From Sphingobacterium paucimobilis HER1398 (lineage in GTDB: Bacteria > Bacteroidota > Bacteroidia > Sphingobacteriales > Sphingobacteriaceae), in the NCBI RefSeq assembly GCF_000416985.1, contig NZ_ATDL01000010.1:1-64000 (forward strand): 64,000 nucleotides of DNA. Reading direction: 5' to 3'. A program made the translations under genes and the position numbers. The notes beneath the pieces are model-generated. The model ran no database searches. It was not told the origin of the DNA and worked only from the letters and a program-made list of their open reading frames with translations. Shown piece after piece: positions 43,880-51,867 of this stretch (positions are counted from its first letter, which is position 1; every line of letters starts with the position of its first letter).

Positions 43880-44233
43880 ATGAAAAAAATAATTTTAACT
43901 GGATTGAGCTTTTTATTTGCTGTAACGATGTTGTTTGCCCAGGAAATAAATCCAGAAAATAAAGCTAAAGAAACTGTTACAGAATTGACAGAGAAATTAA
44001 CGTTAACAGACGACCAACAAGCAGCCGTATATGATATCGTACTGGAAAAGGTACAAGCAAAAATAGCTGTTAAATCTGACACTACACTTTCGGAGGATGT
44101 TGTCAAACAGCAAATAGAAGCACTTACAGCTACTGCAAATGGTAAGATAAATGACTTATTGACAGAAGATCAAAAACCAATATTTATTCAGTACTTAGAG
44201 GAAAAAATGGCCAATAAAGAAGAAAAAATATAA
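43880..44233 (+). CDS. Small secreted protein with LTLTDDQ motif
   Basis: The 117-residue protein has a signal peptide (MKKIILTGLSFLFAVTMLFAQ) and an all-helical acidic/basic mature region: ETVTELTEKLTLTDDQQAAV near residues 32-51 and a second LTEDQKPIFIQYLEEKM near 94-110. The paired LT(D/E)DQ motifs recall Spy/CpxP-like periplasmic chaperones and DUF4890-type proteins, but I cannot assign the family with certainty. It stands alone: a large gap upstream and two terminators downstream. Confidence 0.75.
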   Translation: MKKIILTGLSFLFAVTMLFAQEINPENKAKETVTELTEKLTLTDDQQAAVYDIVLEKVQAKIAVKSDTTLSEDVVKQQIEALTATANGKINDLLTEDQKPIFIQYLEEKMANKEEKI

Positions 44234-44273
44234 TACATACAATAGTTTAATTTCATAATTACCTAGCTGGGGC

Positions 44274-44308
44274 GGACGGAAAGAAGTTTCTTGTCCGTCC
44301 TTATTTTT
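44274..44308 (+). terminator. Terminator of the small secreted protein gene
   Basis: GGACGGA (44274-44280) pairs with TCCGTCC (44294-44300), extended inside by AAGAA/TTCTT with one bulged G, and is followed by TTATTTTT. It lies 41 bp after the stop. Confidence 0.85.
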
Positions 44309-44311
44309 AAT

Positions 44312-44345
44312 AAAAAAAGCTTTCCAAAAATAGAAAGCTTTTTTT
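44312..44345. terminator. Bidirectional terminator, dnaA side
   Basis: AAAAAAAGCTTTC (44312-44324) and GAAAGCTTTTTTT (44333-44345) form a 13-bp stem with an 8-nt loop. On the minus strand it lies 23 bp past the dnaA stop and ends in a T-run. On the plus strand it backs up the terminator at 44274-44308. Confidence 0.85.
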
Positions 44346-44367
44346 ATATACTAATTATAATTCGATA

Positions 44368-45795
44368 CTAGGATGTTTTTAACTTCTTCTGAATATCTTG
44401 AACATAAGTTTTAAATTTCTTATCTGTTTCGATCAGATCTTCTACAGTTTGACAAGCATAAATCACAGTAGAGTGGTCTCTACCTCCGAAAAAACTACCA
44501 ATAGATTTAAGTGATGATTTCGTATGGTTCTTAGCCAAGTACATAGATATTTGACGAGCCTGTACAATCTCCCTTTTACGTACTTTTGATTTGACCATTT
44601 CAACAGGTACTTCAAAGTATTCACAGACTAATTTCTGTATGTATTCCATCGATATCTCTTTGTGCGTATTTTTCACAAAGTTCTTTAACATTGATTTAGC
44701 AAGATTCAAATCAATTTCTTTCTTGTTCAAGGTAGATTGAGCCAATAAAGAAACCATAGCCCCCTCTAGTTCCCGAACACTGTTATCAATTTGAGTAGCC
44801 ACATATTCTACAACATTCTCAGGTAACTCGATACCATCAGAATACATCTTCTTTTTAAGGATAGCCATCCTTGTTTCTAAATCCGGTATCTGTATATCGG
44901 CAGATAATCCCCATTTAAAACGACTTAACAATCGCTCTTCCAACCCAGAAAGGTCCTTAGGCGGTTTATCCGACGTTAAAATAATCTGCTTACCAGATTG
45001 GTGTAAATGGTTAAACACGTGGAAGAATATATCCTGTGTTTTTTCCTTTCCGGCAAAATTATGTACATCATCCATAATGATGACATCCATTGCCTGATAA
45101 AAGTTTACGAAATCGTTTATTGTATTATTTTTTAAGGAATCTACAAACTGCTGACAGAATTTCTCACATGATACGTATATGACTAACTTATCTGGTAAGT
45201 TCTTTTTAATTTCATTTCCAATAGCCTGCGCCAGATGCGTCTTTCCTAGTCCAACATCTCCGTACAACATCAATGGGTTGAAAGAAGTACCTCCGGGTTT
45301 ATTTGCAACGGCATATCCAGCAGACCTAGCCAGACGATTACATTCTCCCTCTACAAAATTCTCAAACGTATAATTCTGATTTAATTGCGGATCGACTTGC
45401 AATTTCTTCAATCCAGGAATAACGAACGGATTTTTTATATTCTTGTTCAGAGCGACAGGAACAGGTATAGATTGCCTTTTAGCTTCCGCCCCATTTCCAT
45501 TCGAAGGCAGATTCGTTGTATAAGGTATATTGGTAGATGATTTCTCTACAACAATATTATACTCCAACCTTCCTTGCTCCCCTAAAAATTTCTTTACAGT
45601 CTTACGAAGGATTCCAACATAGTGCTCTTCTAACCATTCGTAAAAAAACAAACTAGGTACTTGAATAGTTAAAACGTTTCCCTCCAAACGAATAGCCTTC
45701 ACAGGCTCGAACCATGTCTTGAAACTCTGTGCCGGAATATTATCTTTTATCACCTGAAGACAATTATTCCAAACACCTGTATACGTTTTTTCCAT
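44368..45795 (-). CDS. dnaA: Chromosomal replication initiator DnaA
   Basis: DnaA binds TTATCCACA boxes at oriC and opens the origin. The 475-residue AAA+ protein has domain I (MEKTYTGVWNNCLQVIKDNI), a linker with Asn/Pro-rich sequence, the P-loop GDVGLGKTH (179-187), DDVHNFAGKEKTQ Walker B, and the C-terminal DnaA signature GGRDHSTVIYA in domain IV. Two DnaA-box-like sequences lie upstream at 45987-46067. The gene is about 12 kb from the candidate origin at 57.6-58.1 kb. Confidence 0.98.
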   Translation of the reverse strand: MEKTYTGVWNNCLQVIKDNIPAQSFKTWFEPVKAIRLEGNVLTIQVPSLFFYEWLEEHYVGILRKTVKKFLGEQGRLEYNIVVEKSSTNIPYTTNLPSNGNGAEAKRQSIPVPVALNKNIKNPFVIPGLKKLQVDPQLNQNYTFENFVEGECNRLARSAGYAVANKPGGTSFNPLMLYGDVGLGKTHLAQAIGNEIKKNLPDKLVIYVSCEKFCQQFVDSLKNNTINDFVNFYQAMDVIIMDDVHNFAGKEKTQDIFFHVFNHLHQSGKQIILTSDKPPKDLSGLEERLLSRFKWGLSADIQIPDLETRMAILKKKMYSDGIELPENVVEYVATQIDNSVRELEGAMVSLLAQSTLNKKEIDLNLAKSMLKNFVKNTHKEISMEYIQKLVCEYFEVPVEMVKSKVRKREIVQARQISMYLAKNHTKSSLKSIGSFFGGRDHSTVIYACQTVEDLIETDKKFKTYVQDIQKKLKTS

Positions 45796-45986
45796 TCCTA
45801 AATTGTTAATAACTTGATAACCAATTAATGATAAAAAAATTGTTTATAACTTTCGCTCTCAACGAAGATGACAAAAATTTCTGAGGTAAAAAAATCAAAA
45901 TCCAAAAAAATACAAAACAACTATTACACAGTATTTTACATGTATTTCAAGTGTTTTTCAAAGCCTGAAATAGCAACCAATTATAC

Positions 45987-46067
45987 TTTTCCACATAAGT
46001 AATCACTTACAAAAATAGCTTGCTTTTTTTGAAAATAAATTGATTGTAGATTGAAAATTGTGGAAAA
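45987..46067. promoter_or_regulatory. Two DnaA-box-like sites upstream of dnaA
   Basis: TTTTCCACA at 45987-45995 (plus) and TGTGGAAAA at 46059-46067 (minus) are one mismatch from TTATCCACA and lie in the 383-bp AT-rich gap upstream of dnaA. Between them is a TATTTTTG -7-like element (46017-46010, minus), without a matching -33. DnaA autoregulation is the simplest reading. Confidence 0.45.
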
Positions 46068-46110
46068 CTTTTGTTCCAATAATCAGTTCATTTTTTACTG
46101 TATGTACAGC

Positions 46111-46140
46111 AAAAAATAAGCCACAAATACTTGTGGCTTA
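46111..46140 (-). terminator. Terminator after dxs
   Basis: TAAGCCACAA (46117-46126) and TTGTGGCTTA (46131-46140) form a 10-bp perfect stem with an ATAC loop, followed on the minus strand by a T-run (46116-46111). It lies 38 bp past the dxs stop. Confidence 0.9.
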
Positions 46141-46178
46141 ATGAATTTTAAAATTGCAAATTTCTATATAGTGACAAC

Positions 46179-48107
46179 TTAACTAACCATAGTCTTTGTA
46201 GGCTGAGATTTCATTAGTTTTCGACATTCTTCAACAACTGCATTGGCGTCATAATTACACAATCTCCACAGTTCAGGTTGTTCACCATGATCTACTATTT
46301 CGTCCGGTATACCTAATCGGACAAGATCTGCAGTATATCTATGATCGGCCATAAATTCAAGTACAGCTGAGCCAAATCCTCCTGGCAGTATCCCATCTTC
46401 TATAGTAATGACTTTCTTGAACTTTTTAAATACTTCGTGTAGTAGGTTTTCGTCAATTGGTTTCACAAACCGAATATCATAGTGAGCAGGGTAAATTCCT
46501 TCTGCATTCAATGTATGAAATGCCTTTGACACCTCATTACCCACATGTCCAAAACTTAAAACAGCTACTTCTTCACCGTCCACAAGCTTACGCCCTTTTC
46601 CGATTTCCAATGCTCTAAATGGTCTCTTCCAGTCTGTCATAACTCCCGACCCTCTTGGATAGCGTATTACGAAAGGCCCCATATCCTTGAGCTGAGCTGT
46701 ATACATCATATTACGTAGTTCCTCTTCGTTCATAGGAGCCGCAATAGTCATATTAGGAATACAACGCATGAAAGCGATATCATATGCGCCATGATGGGTC
46801 GGTCCATCAGCACCTACTAGACCTGCTCTGTCCAAACAAAAGACTACATTTAGATTTTGTAATGCGACATCATGTATCACTTGATCATACGCACGTTGCA
46901 TGAATGAAGAGTAAATATTACAAAACGGTACCAATCCTTGAGTAGCTAGACCAGCACTAAAAGTCACGGCGTGTTGCTCTGCGATACCTACATCAAAAGC
47001 TCGATCTGGCATTGCATTCATCATGATATTCATCGATGATCCACTTGGCATAGCAGGAGTGATACCCATTATTTGAAGATTACTTTCTGCTAGTTCAACC
47101 AAGGTATGACCGAATACGTCCTGGTATTTAGGCGGCTGTGGCTTTTCGGGTGTAGACTTCTTAATCTCTCCAGTTATTTTATCAAATAGACCGGGCGCAT
47201 GCCATTTCGTTTGGTCTTTTTCTGCCAGCGCATATCCTTTTCCCTTCACAGTGACCACATGTAACAATTTAGGACCACTGATATGCTTAAGATCCTCTAG
47301 CGTCTTAACCAACTTGTTGACATCATGTCCATCTACAGGTCCAAAATATCTAAAATTAAGTGACTCAAACAGATTAGAATTCTTCAAAAGAGTACCTTTT
47401 ATACTTAATTCCAATTTCTTTGCCCATCCATAGGCATCTGGCCCATTTTTAGATATTTTTGCCAATACTGCAATCAAGTCATCGCGGAATCTATTATAGC
47501 TCTTAGAAGTCGTAATACTAGTCAGATACTCCTTCATCGCTCCTACATTGGGATCGATAGACATACAATTGTCATTAAGTATCACCAATAAGTTTGACTT
47601 CTCTATACCAGCATGATTTAACGCTTCAAATGCCATTCCACCAGTCAGTGCTCCATCGCCGATTACAGCGACGTGTTGTCTATCCGTTTCTCCTTTATAA
47701 GCCGAAGCTACGGCCATACCGAGCGCAGCAGAAATAGAGGTAGAAGAATGCCCTACCCCAAAAGCATCATATTCACTTTCCCCACGTTTTGGAAATCCCG
47801 AAATACCCCCTAAAATTCGATTAGTGTGAAATAGATCACGACGTCCTGTCAGAATCTTATGCCCATACGCTTGATGTCCGACATCAAAAATAATCTGATC
47901 GTACGGAGTATTTAGCACATAATGTAATGCGACAGTCAATTCTACTACGCCCAAACTTGCTGCGAAGTGCCCTCCGTTAACAGAAACAACATCAATTATA
48001 TATTGTCTGAGTTCTTTACAAACTTCTTCTAATTCACTATCCTTTAGATTACGTAAATCAGATGGAAATTGAATTCCTTTCAAAAGTTCTCCTGCTTCTA
48101 CCTGCAT
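46179..48107 (-). CDS. dxs: 1-deoxy-D-xylulose-5-phosphate synthase
   Basis: Dxs condenses pyruvate and glyceraldehyde 3-phosphate with thiamine diphosphate, the first step of the MEP isoprenoid pathway. The 642-residue protein has the ThDP motif GDGALTGGMAFEALN (150-164), the GHQAYGHKILTGR segment (78-89), the DRAGLVGADGPTHHG motif in the pyrimidine domain and the transketolase C-terminal domain. Length is normal. It is monocistronic here, ending in a terminator and divergent from scpA. Confidence 0.97.
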   Translation of the reverse strand: MQVEAGELLKGIQFPSDLRNLKDSELEEVCKELRQYIIDVVSVNGGHFAASLGVVELTVALHYVLNTPYDQIIFDVGHQAYGHKILTGRRDLFHTNRILGGISGFPKRGESEYDAFGVGHSSTSISAALGMAVASAYKGETDRQHVAVIGDGALTGGMAFEALNHAGIEKSNLLVILNDNCMSIDPNVGAMKEYLTSITTSKSYNRFRDDLIAVLAKISKNGPDAYGWAKKLELSIKGTLLKNSNLFESLNFRYFGPVDGHDVNKLVKTLEDLKHISGPKLLHVVTVKGKGYALAEKDQTKWHAPGLFDKITGEIKKSTPEKPQPPKYQDVFGHTLVELAESNLQIMGITPAMPSGSSMNIMMNAMPDRAFDVGIAEQHAVTFSAGLATQGLVPFCNIYSSFMQRAYDQVIHDVALQNLNVVFCLDRAGLVGADGPTHHGAYDIAFMRCIPNMTIAAPMNEEELRNMMYTAQLKDMGPFVIRYPRGSGVMTDWKRPFRALEIGKGRKLVDGEEVAVLSFGHVGNEVSKAFHTLNAEGIYPAHYDIRFVKPIDENLLHEVFKKFKKVITIEDGILPGGFGSAVLEFMADHRYTADLVRLGIPDEIVDHGEQPELWRLCNYDANAVVEECRKLMKSQPTKTMVS

Positions 48108-48261
48108 ACCTCAAAAAGTTTCAAAATAAGATACAAAGTAACAATTAATTCCATAAAGTCTATACAATTATTTATATAATTAGTTTTGTCAGTTAAAATA
48201 CAAAGAGAAGTTTTCTAAAACATAAATATTAATTTTCAAATGTCTATTTTTGGATCTCAAT

Positions 48262-49044
48262 ATGGATACAACAAACTACGAAATAAAACTGGAACAATTT
48301 GAAGGTCCCTTCGATCTCCTATTGTTCTTTATTGAACGTGATGAATTGAATATCCACGACATACCTATTTCCAGAATCACGGATGATTTTTTGGATTATA
48401 TCCAAAAAATGCAATCTCTAAATATAGAACTAGCCTCTGAGTTCATCTTTGTTGCCTCTACATTAATGCGTATCAAAGCAAAAATGCTACTTCCTCGTCC
48501 TGATTTAGATGGTAGCGAAAATGAAGTAGATCTTAAGGAGCAACTTGTTCAAAAGCTTATTCTTTACAAACAATTCAAAGATGTATGTGAAGAATTAAAA
48601 ACCTTAGAAACGGATCGGGAAAAATTACATCATAGAGCCAATATTGCTTATGATCTAAAACATACCCAACGTCAGATAACCGAAGAAGAGCTCGCCTCAT
48701 TCGACCTCTATAAGCTTATGATGGTCTATGAAAAAATGATGTATCATTTTACACATAGAGTGATGCCAGCCACACATACTGTCGTCAAATTCCCGTATAC
48801 TATCGAGCAACAAAAAAAAGCTATTTCCGAACTTATTGAGCTTAACAAAAAATTAGACTTCCAACATATTTTAAAAAACTCTGAAAACAGGGTTCAATTT
48901 GTATTCAATTTCTTAGCTATATTAGAAATGTTGCAACAAAAACTATTAGAGATAGAGATTGGAGCAGGGTATAATAGCTTTTCTATAGAAAAGAAAGATC
49001 CAAATGCTATCGATCAAGTCATTGAAGAGGCAGAAGCTAATTAA
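48262..49044 (+). CDS. scpA: Segregation and condensation protein A
   Basis: ScpA is the kleisin subunit of the SMC-ScpAB condensin, which compacts and segregates origins. The 260-residue protein has the kleisin start TTNYEIKLEQFEGPFDLLLFFIERDEL and the helical body ISRITDDFLDYIQ, and the winged-helix C-terminus (FVFNFLAILEMLQQKLLEIE). I choose ATG 48262 rather than the TTG at 48250 because a perfect -7 element, TATTTTTG (48245-48252), ends 9 bp before it. Its stop overlaps that of the next gene by 4 bp. scpB and smc are not here. Confidence 0.93.
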   Translation: MDTTNYEIKLEQFEGPFDLLLFFIERDELNIHDIPISRITDDFLDYIQKMQSLNIELASEFIFVASTLMRIKAKMLLPRPDLDGSENEVDLKEQLVQKLILYKQFKDVCEELKTLETDREKLHHRANIAYDLKHTQRQITEEELASFDLYKLMMVYEKMMYHFTHRVMPATHTVVKFPYTIEQQKKAISELIELNKKLDFQHILKNSENRVQFVFNFLAILEMLQQKLLEIEIGAGYNSFSIEKKDPNAIDQVIEEAEAN

Positions 49045-49748
49045 CCTCTCTTCAGATTATCCAATACCTCTTTCAGATAGGTAAACTGATCTTGTGCCGG
49101 GATTGATTTTATAGCTCGTAAAGACTTTATACCTTCTTTCAGGGCACGAACAGATTTATTTTCGAAGCTTCCTATTAATACATCCAATTCTTTCCTATCC
49201 AGAATACCATCCACAAGCCCTAAATTTCGAGCCCGTTCAAAATCAAAATACCCTGTATCCAGGCATAACTGTAATACTTGCTTTTCGGACATGATCTTCA
49301 ATAGACTAGCCATCACCTGAAACGGAAATATACCAAGGTCCAACTCCGGCAATCTAAACTTCACATCCGGAGTAGCAAATACATAAGTACAGCCCAAGGT
49401 GATCAAAAAACCTCCTGCTATTACATTTCCTTCCACAATAGCTATCGAAGGTTTATACAACCTCTCAAATACCTCGCCCAAGGATATATTTTCATTTATA
49501 ATGGTGGGATTTACCTCATCCAGTCCTGCATCTTCAAAAGTCTTTAAATCCATCCCTGCACAAAAAACAGGTCCTTCAGCTTCGATGAGTACCACTTTAA
49601 TAGCATCATCTCCATTAACTCTTTGAAATACATGATTTATCTCATTGACCATAGTAGGAGTAAACGCATTTCGCTTCTCCGGTCGGGCCAATACTACTTT
49701 ACATATATGACGATCTATTTCAACTTTGATATATTTATATAACTCCAT
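49041..49748 (-). CDS. Enoyl-CoA hydratase/isomerase family protein
   Basis: This 235-residue crotonase-fold protein has the oxyanion-hole motifs GPVFCAGMDLKTFEDAG and IVEGNVIAGGF, and the catalytic-region LPELDLGIFPF. In this cluster it is the natural candidate for 3-methylglutaconyl-CoA hydratase in leucine breakdown, but the crotonase family is wide and the canonical catalytic Glu pair is not clearly conserved, so specificity is inferred from context. Its start overlaps the HMG-CoA lyase gene by 14 bp. Confidence 0.85.
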   Translation of the reverse strand: MELYKYIKVEIDRHICKVVLARPEKRNAFTPTMVNEINHVFQRVNGDDAIKVVLIEAEGPVFCAGMDLKTFEDAGLDEVNPTIINENISLGEVFERLYKPSIAIVEGNVIAGGFLITLGCTYVFATPDVKFRLPELDLGIFPFQVMASLLKIMSEKQVLQLCLDTGYFDFERARNLGLVDGILDRKELDVLIGSFENKSVRALKEGIKSLRAIKSIPAQDQFTYLKEVLDNLKRG

Positions 49749-50589
49749 GTCTAATCATAGTTTGAAACGCATCCATAAGTTTTACATTCTGCTCTAGGTT
49801 TCCCTTTTCGAATCTATCCAACAATAATTCCATCGGAATATTACCTACCAGATCATCCTTTGCAAATGGACAGCCACCATATCCTAAAAATGCCCCCTCA
49901 AAACGTCTACATCCAGCATTATATCCTGCTTCAACCTTTAATAACGCCTCTTCAACCCGTGCATGCAAATGAAGGCTTAAGTCAACATTGGAAAACTCTT
50001 TAGCAACTAACCTATACAAACTAGAAATTGCATCTGCAGAAGCTTCCGAAGTCGTATCAGCTATAGAAAAACGTTTTATTCCTAGCGTTGATAGACGATC
50101 CATCCATTCTATAACTAAATCTTCATGCCATAGATCGCCATAAGGATTTCCAAATGCCATAGAAATATAGACCACAAGTTCCTGCTTATTCCCTTGGATC
50201 AGGTCACATATCCCTTTCACGCGCTCAAAAGACTCGTACACAGAAGAGTTAGCATTGCGTTGCTGAAATGTTTCCGAAATAGAAAATGGATATCCCAGGT
50301 AATCAATCTTCTCCAATACAGAAGCCGCTTGTGCCCCCCTTTCATTCGCTACTATTGCCAACAACTTCGTCTTTCCCTTTTCCAATCCCTCCAATACTTC
50401 AACCGTATCCGCCAGTTGGGGTACAGCCTTTGGCGAAACAAAGCTTCCAAAATCAATATAATCGAATAGTCGGGAAGCTAACAATTCATTGATATAGGTG
50501 ATCTTTTTTCCCGTAGGAATAAAACCACCTATACCTTGTATTGCATCTCTAGGACATTCTATAAGTTGTATTTCTGAACTATTTGACAT
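49735..50589 (-). CDS. Hydroxymethylglutaryl-CoA lyase
   Basis: The enzyme cleaves HMG-CoA to acetoacetate and acetyl-CoA, the last step of leucine catabolism. The 284-residue TIM barrel has ECPRDAIQGI (canonical PRDGLQ, with Ala for Gly), the conserved LHLHARVEEAL containing the metal His pair, and the HMGL signature GCRRFEGAFLGYGGCPFA with the catalytic Cys. It overlaps the acyl-CoA dehydrogenase gene (11 bp) and the hydratase gene (14 bp), so the three are one coupled operon. Confidence 0.92.
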   Translation of the reverse strand: MSNSSEIQLIECPRDAIQGIGGFIPTGKKITYINELLASRLFDYIDFGSFVSPKAVPQLADTVEVLEGLEKGKTKLLAIVANERGAQAASVLEKIDYLGYPFSISETFQQRNANSSVYESFERVKGICDLIQGNKQELVVYISMAFGNPYGDLWHEDLVIEWMDRLSTLGIKRFSIADTTSEASADAISSLYRLVAKEFSNVDLSLHLHARVEEALLKVEAGYNAGCRRFEGAFLGYGGCPFAKDDLVGNIPMELLLDRFEKGNLEQNVKLMDAFQTMIRHGVI

Positions 50590-51730
50590 CTTTTCTTATT
50601 TCGCGTGCGATTACCATTTTCTGTATTGCACTAGTTCCTTCACCGATTGTACATAACTTGGCATCGCGGAAGAACTTTTCGGCAGGAAAATCCTTTGTAA
50701 ATCCATAGCCACCATGTATCTGTACGGATTCATTACTAGCCTCGACAGCTACTTCTGATGCATAGAGCTTAGCCATAGCACCTTCTTTCGTCACTTTTTG
50801 ATTCGTATCTTTCAAATAACCAGCCTGTCTGATTAATAGCTCCGAAGCTTCAATCTTGGTTGCCATATCGGCTAATTTAAATGAAACATCCTGAAAATCA
50901 AATATTTTTTGATTAAACTGTTCCCGCTCATTCGAATATTGCAACGCACATTCGTAAGCGCCCCGCGCAATTCCCAAAGACAAGGCGGCGATAGAAATAC
51001 GACCTCCGTCCAGTAGTTTTAGTGCCTGTACAAAACCATTGCCGACTTCTCCTATGACCTGATCTTTGTGAACTCTACAATTATCAAAGAATAAACTAGC
51101 TGTCTCCGATGCCCGCATTCCCAATTTATCGATCTTCTTACCTGCAGTAAATCCAGGTGTTCCTTTTTCAATAATAAAAGCCGTCATCCCATGTTTATCC
51201 CCCTTCTCACCCGTACGGACAATAACTACGGCTACATCTGCGCTTATGGCATGTGTAATAAAAATTTTAGAACCATTTATTACCCAATAATCACCATCTT
51301 GAACAGCCACAGTAGTCATTCCTCCTGCATCCGATCCCGATCCAGTTTCTGTCAGGCCCCAGGCACCGATCCATTCGGCAGTAGCTAATTTTGGTAAATA
51401 TTTTTCCTTTTGTTCCTCACTCGCAAAGGATAGAATATGATTTGTACACAACGAATTATGAGCAGCTACAGAAAGACCTATAGAACCACATACCTTAGAT
51501 ATTTCATCCAATATAGTTATGTATTCCTGATAAGTAAGTCCCGCTCCATGGTATTTTTCCGGAACCAAAATTCCCATGAAACCATAATCACCCATTTTTT
51601 TAAAAAGCTCTACAGGAAAATATTGCTTTTCATCCCACTCCATCACAAAAGGTTTGATGTGCGTTTTTGCAAATTCACGTGCGCTCTCACGTATCATTAC
51701 CATTTGCTCGGTATCCTTCGCATTATACAT
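50579..51730 (-). CDS. Acyl-CoA dehydrogenase, probably isovaleryl-CoA type
   Basis: This 383-residue flavoprotein has the ACAD signatures: WGLTETGSGSDAGG, the FAD-binding GANFVQ-like GNGFVQALKLLDGGRISIAAL and the C-terminal QIHGGYGFTKDFPAEKFFRDAKLCTIGEGTSAIQKMVIAR. It oxidises an acyl-CoA to the enoyl-CoA and passes electrons to ETF. Its neighbours (HMG-CoA lyase, hydratase, methylcrotonyl-CoA carboxylase beta) suggest isovaleryl-CoA or a related leucine-pathway substrate. It is first in its operon and divergent from the carboxylase gene. Confidence 0.9.
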   Translation of the reverse strand: MYNAKDTEQMVMIRESAREFAKTHIKPFVMEWDEKQYFPVELFKKMGDYGFMGILVPEKYHGAGLTYQEYITILDEISKVCGSIGLSVAAHNSLCTNHILSFASEEQKEKYLPKLATAEWIGAWGLTETGSGSDAGGMTTVAVQDGDYWVINGSKIFITHAISADVAVVIVRTGEKGDKHGMTAFIIEKGTPGFTAGKKIDKLGMRASETASLFFDNCRVHKDQVIGEVGNGFVQALKLLDGGRISIAALSLGIARGAYECALQYSNEREQFNQKIFDFQDVSFKLADMATKIEASELLIRQAGYLKDTNQKVTKEGAMAKLYASEVAVEASNESVQIHGGYGFTKDFPAEKFFRDAKLCTIGEGTSAIQKMVIAREIRKDVK

Positions 51731-51867
51731 AATGAAATTTTACTTATGTTTATATTCAGTTTATAATTATTATTACAAATATCAAAAAAAACAAATAATA
51801 TTTTACGATATTTATAAAAATAATTCAAACGACCTTTTGTAAATATTAAATTAATAATCCATAACAT

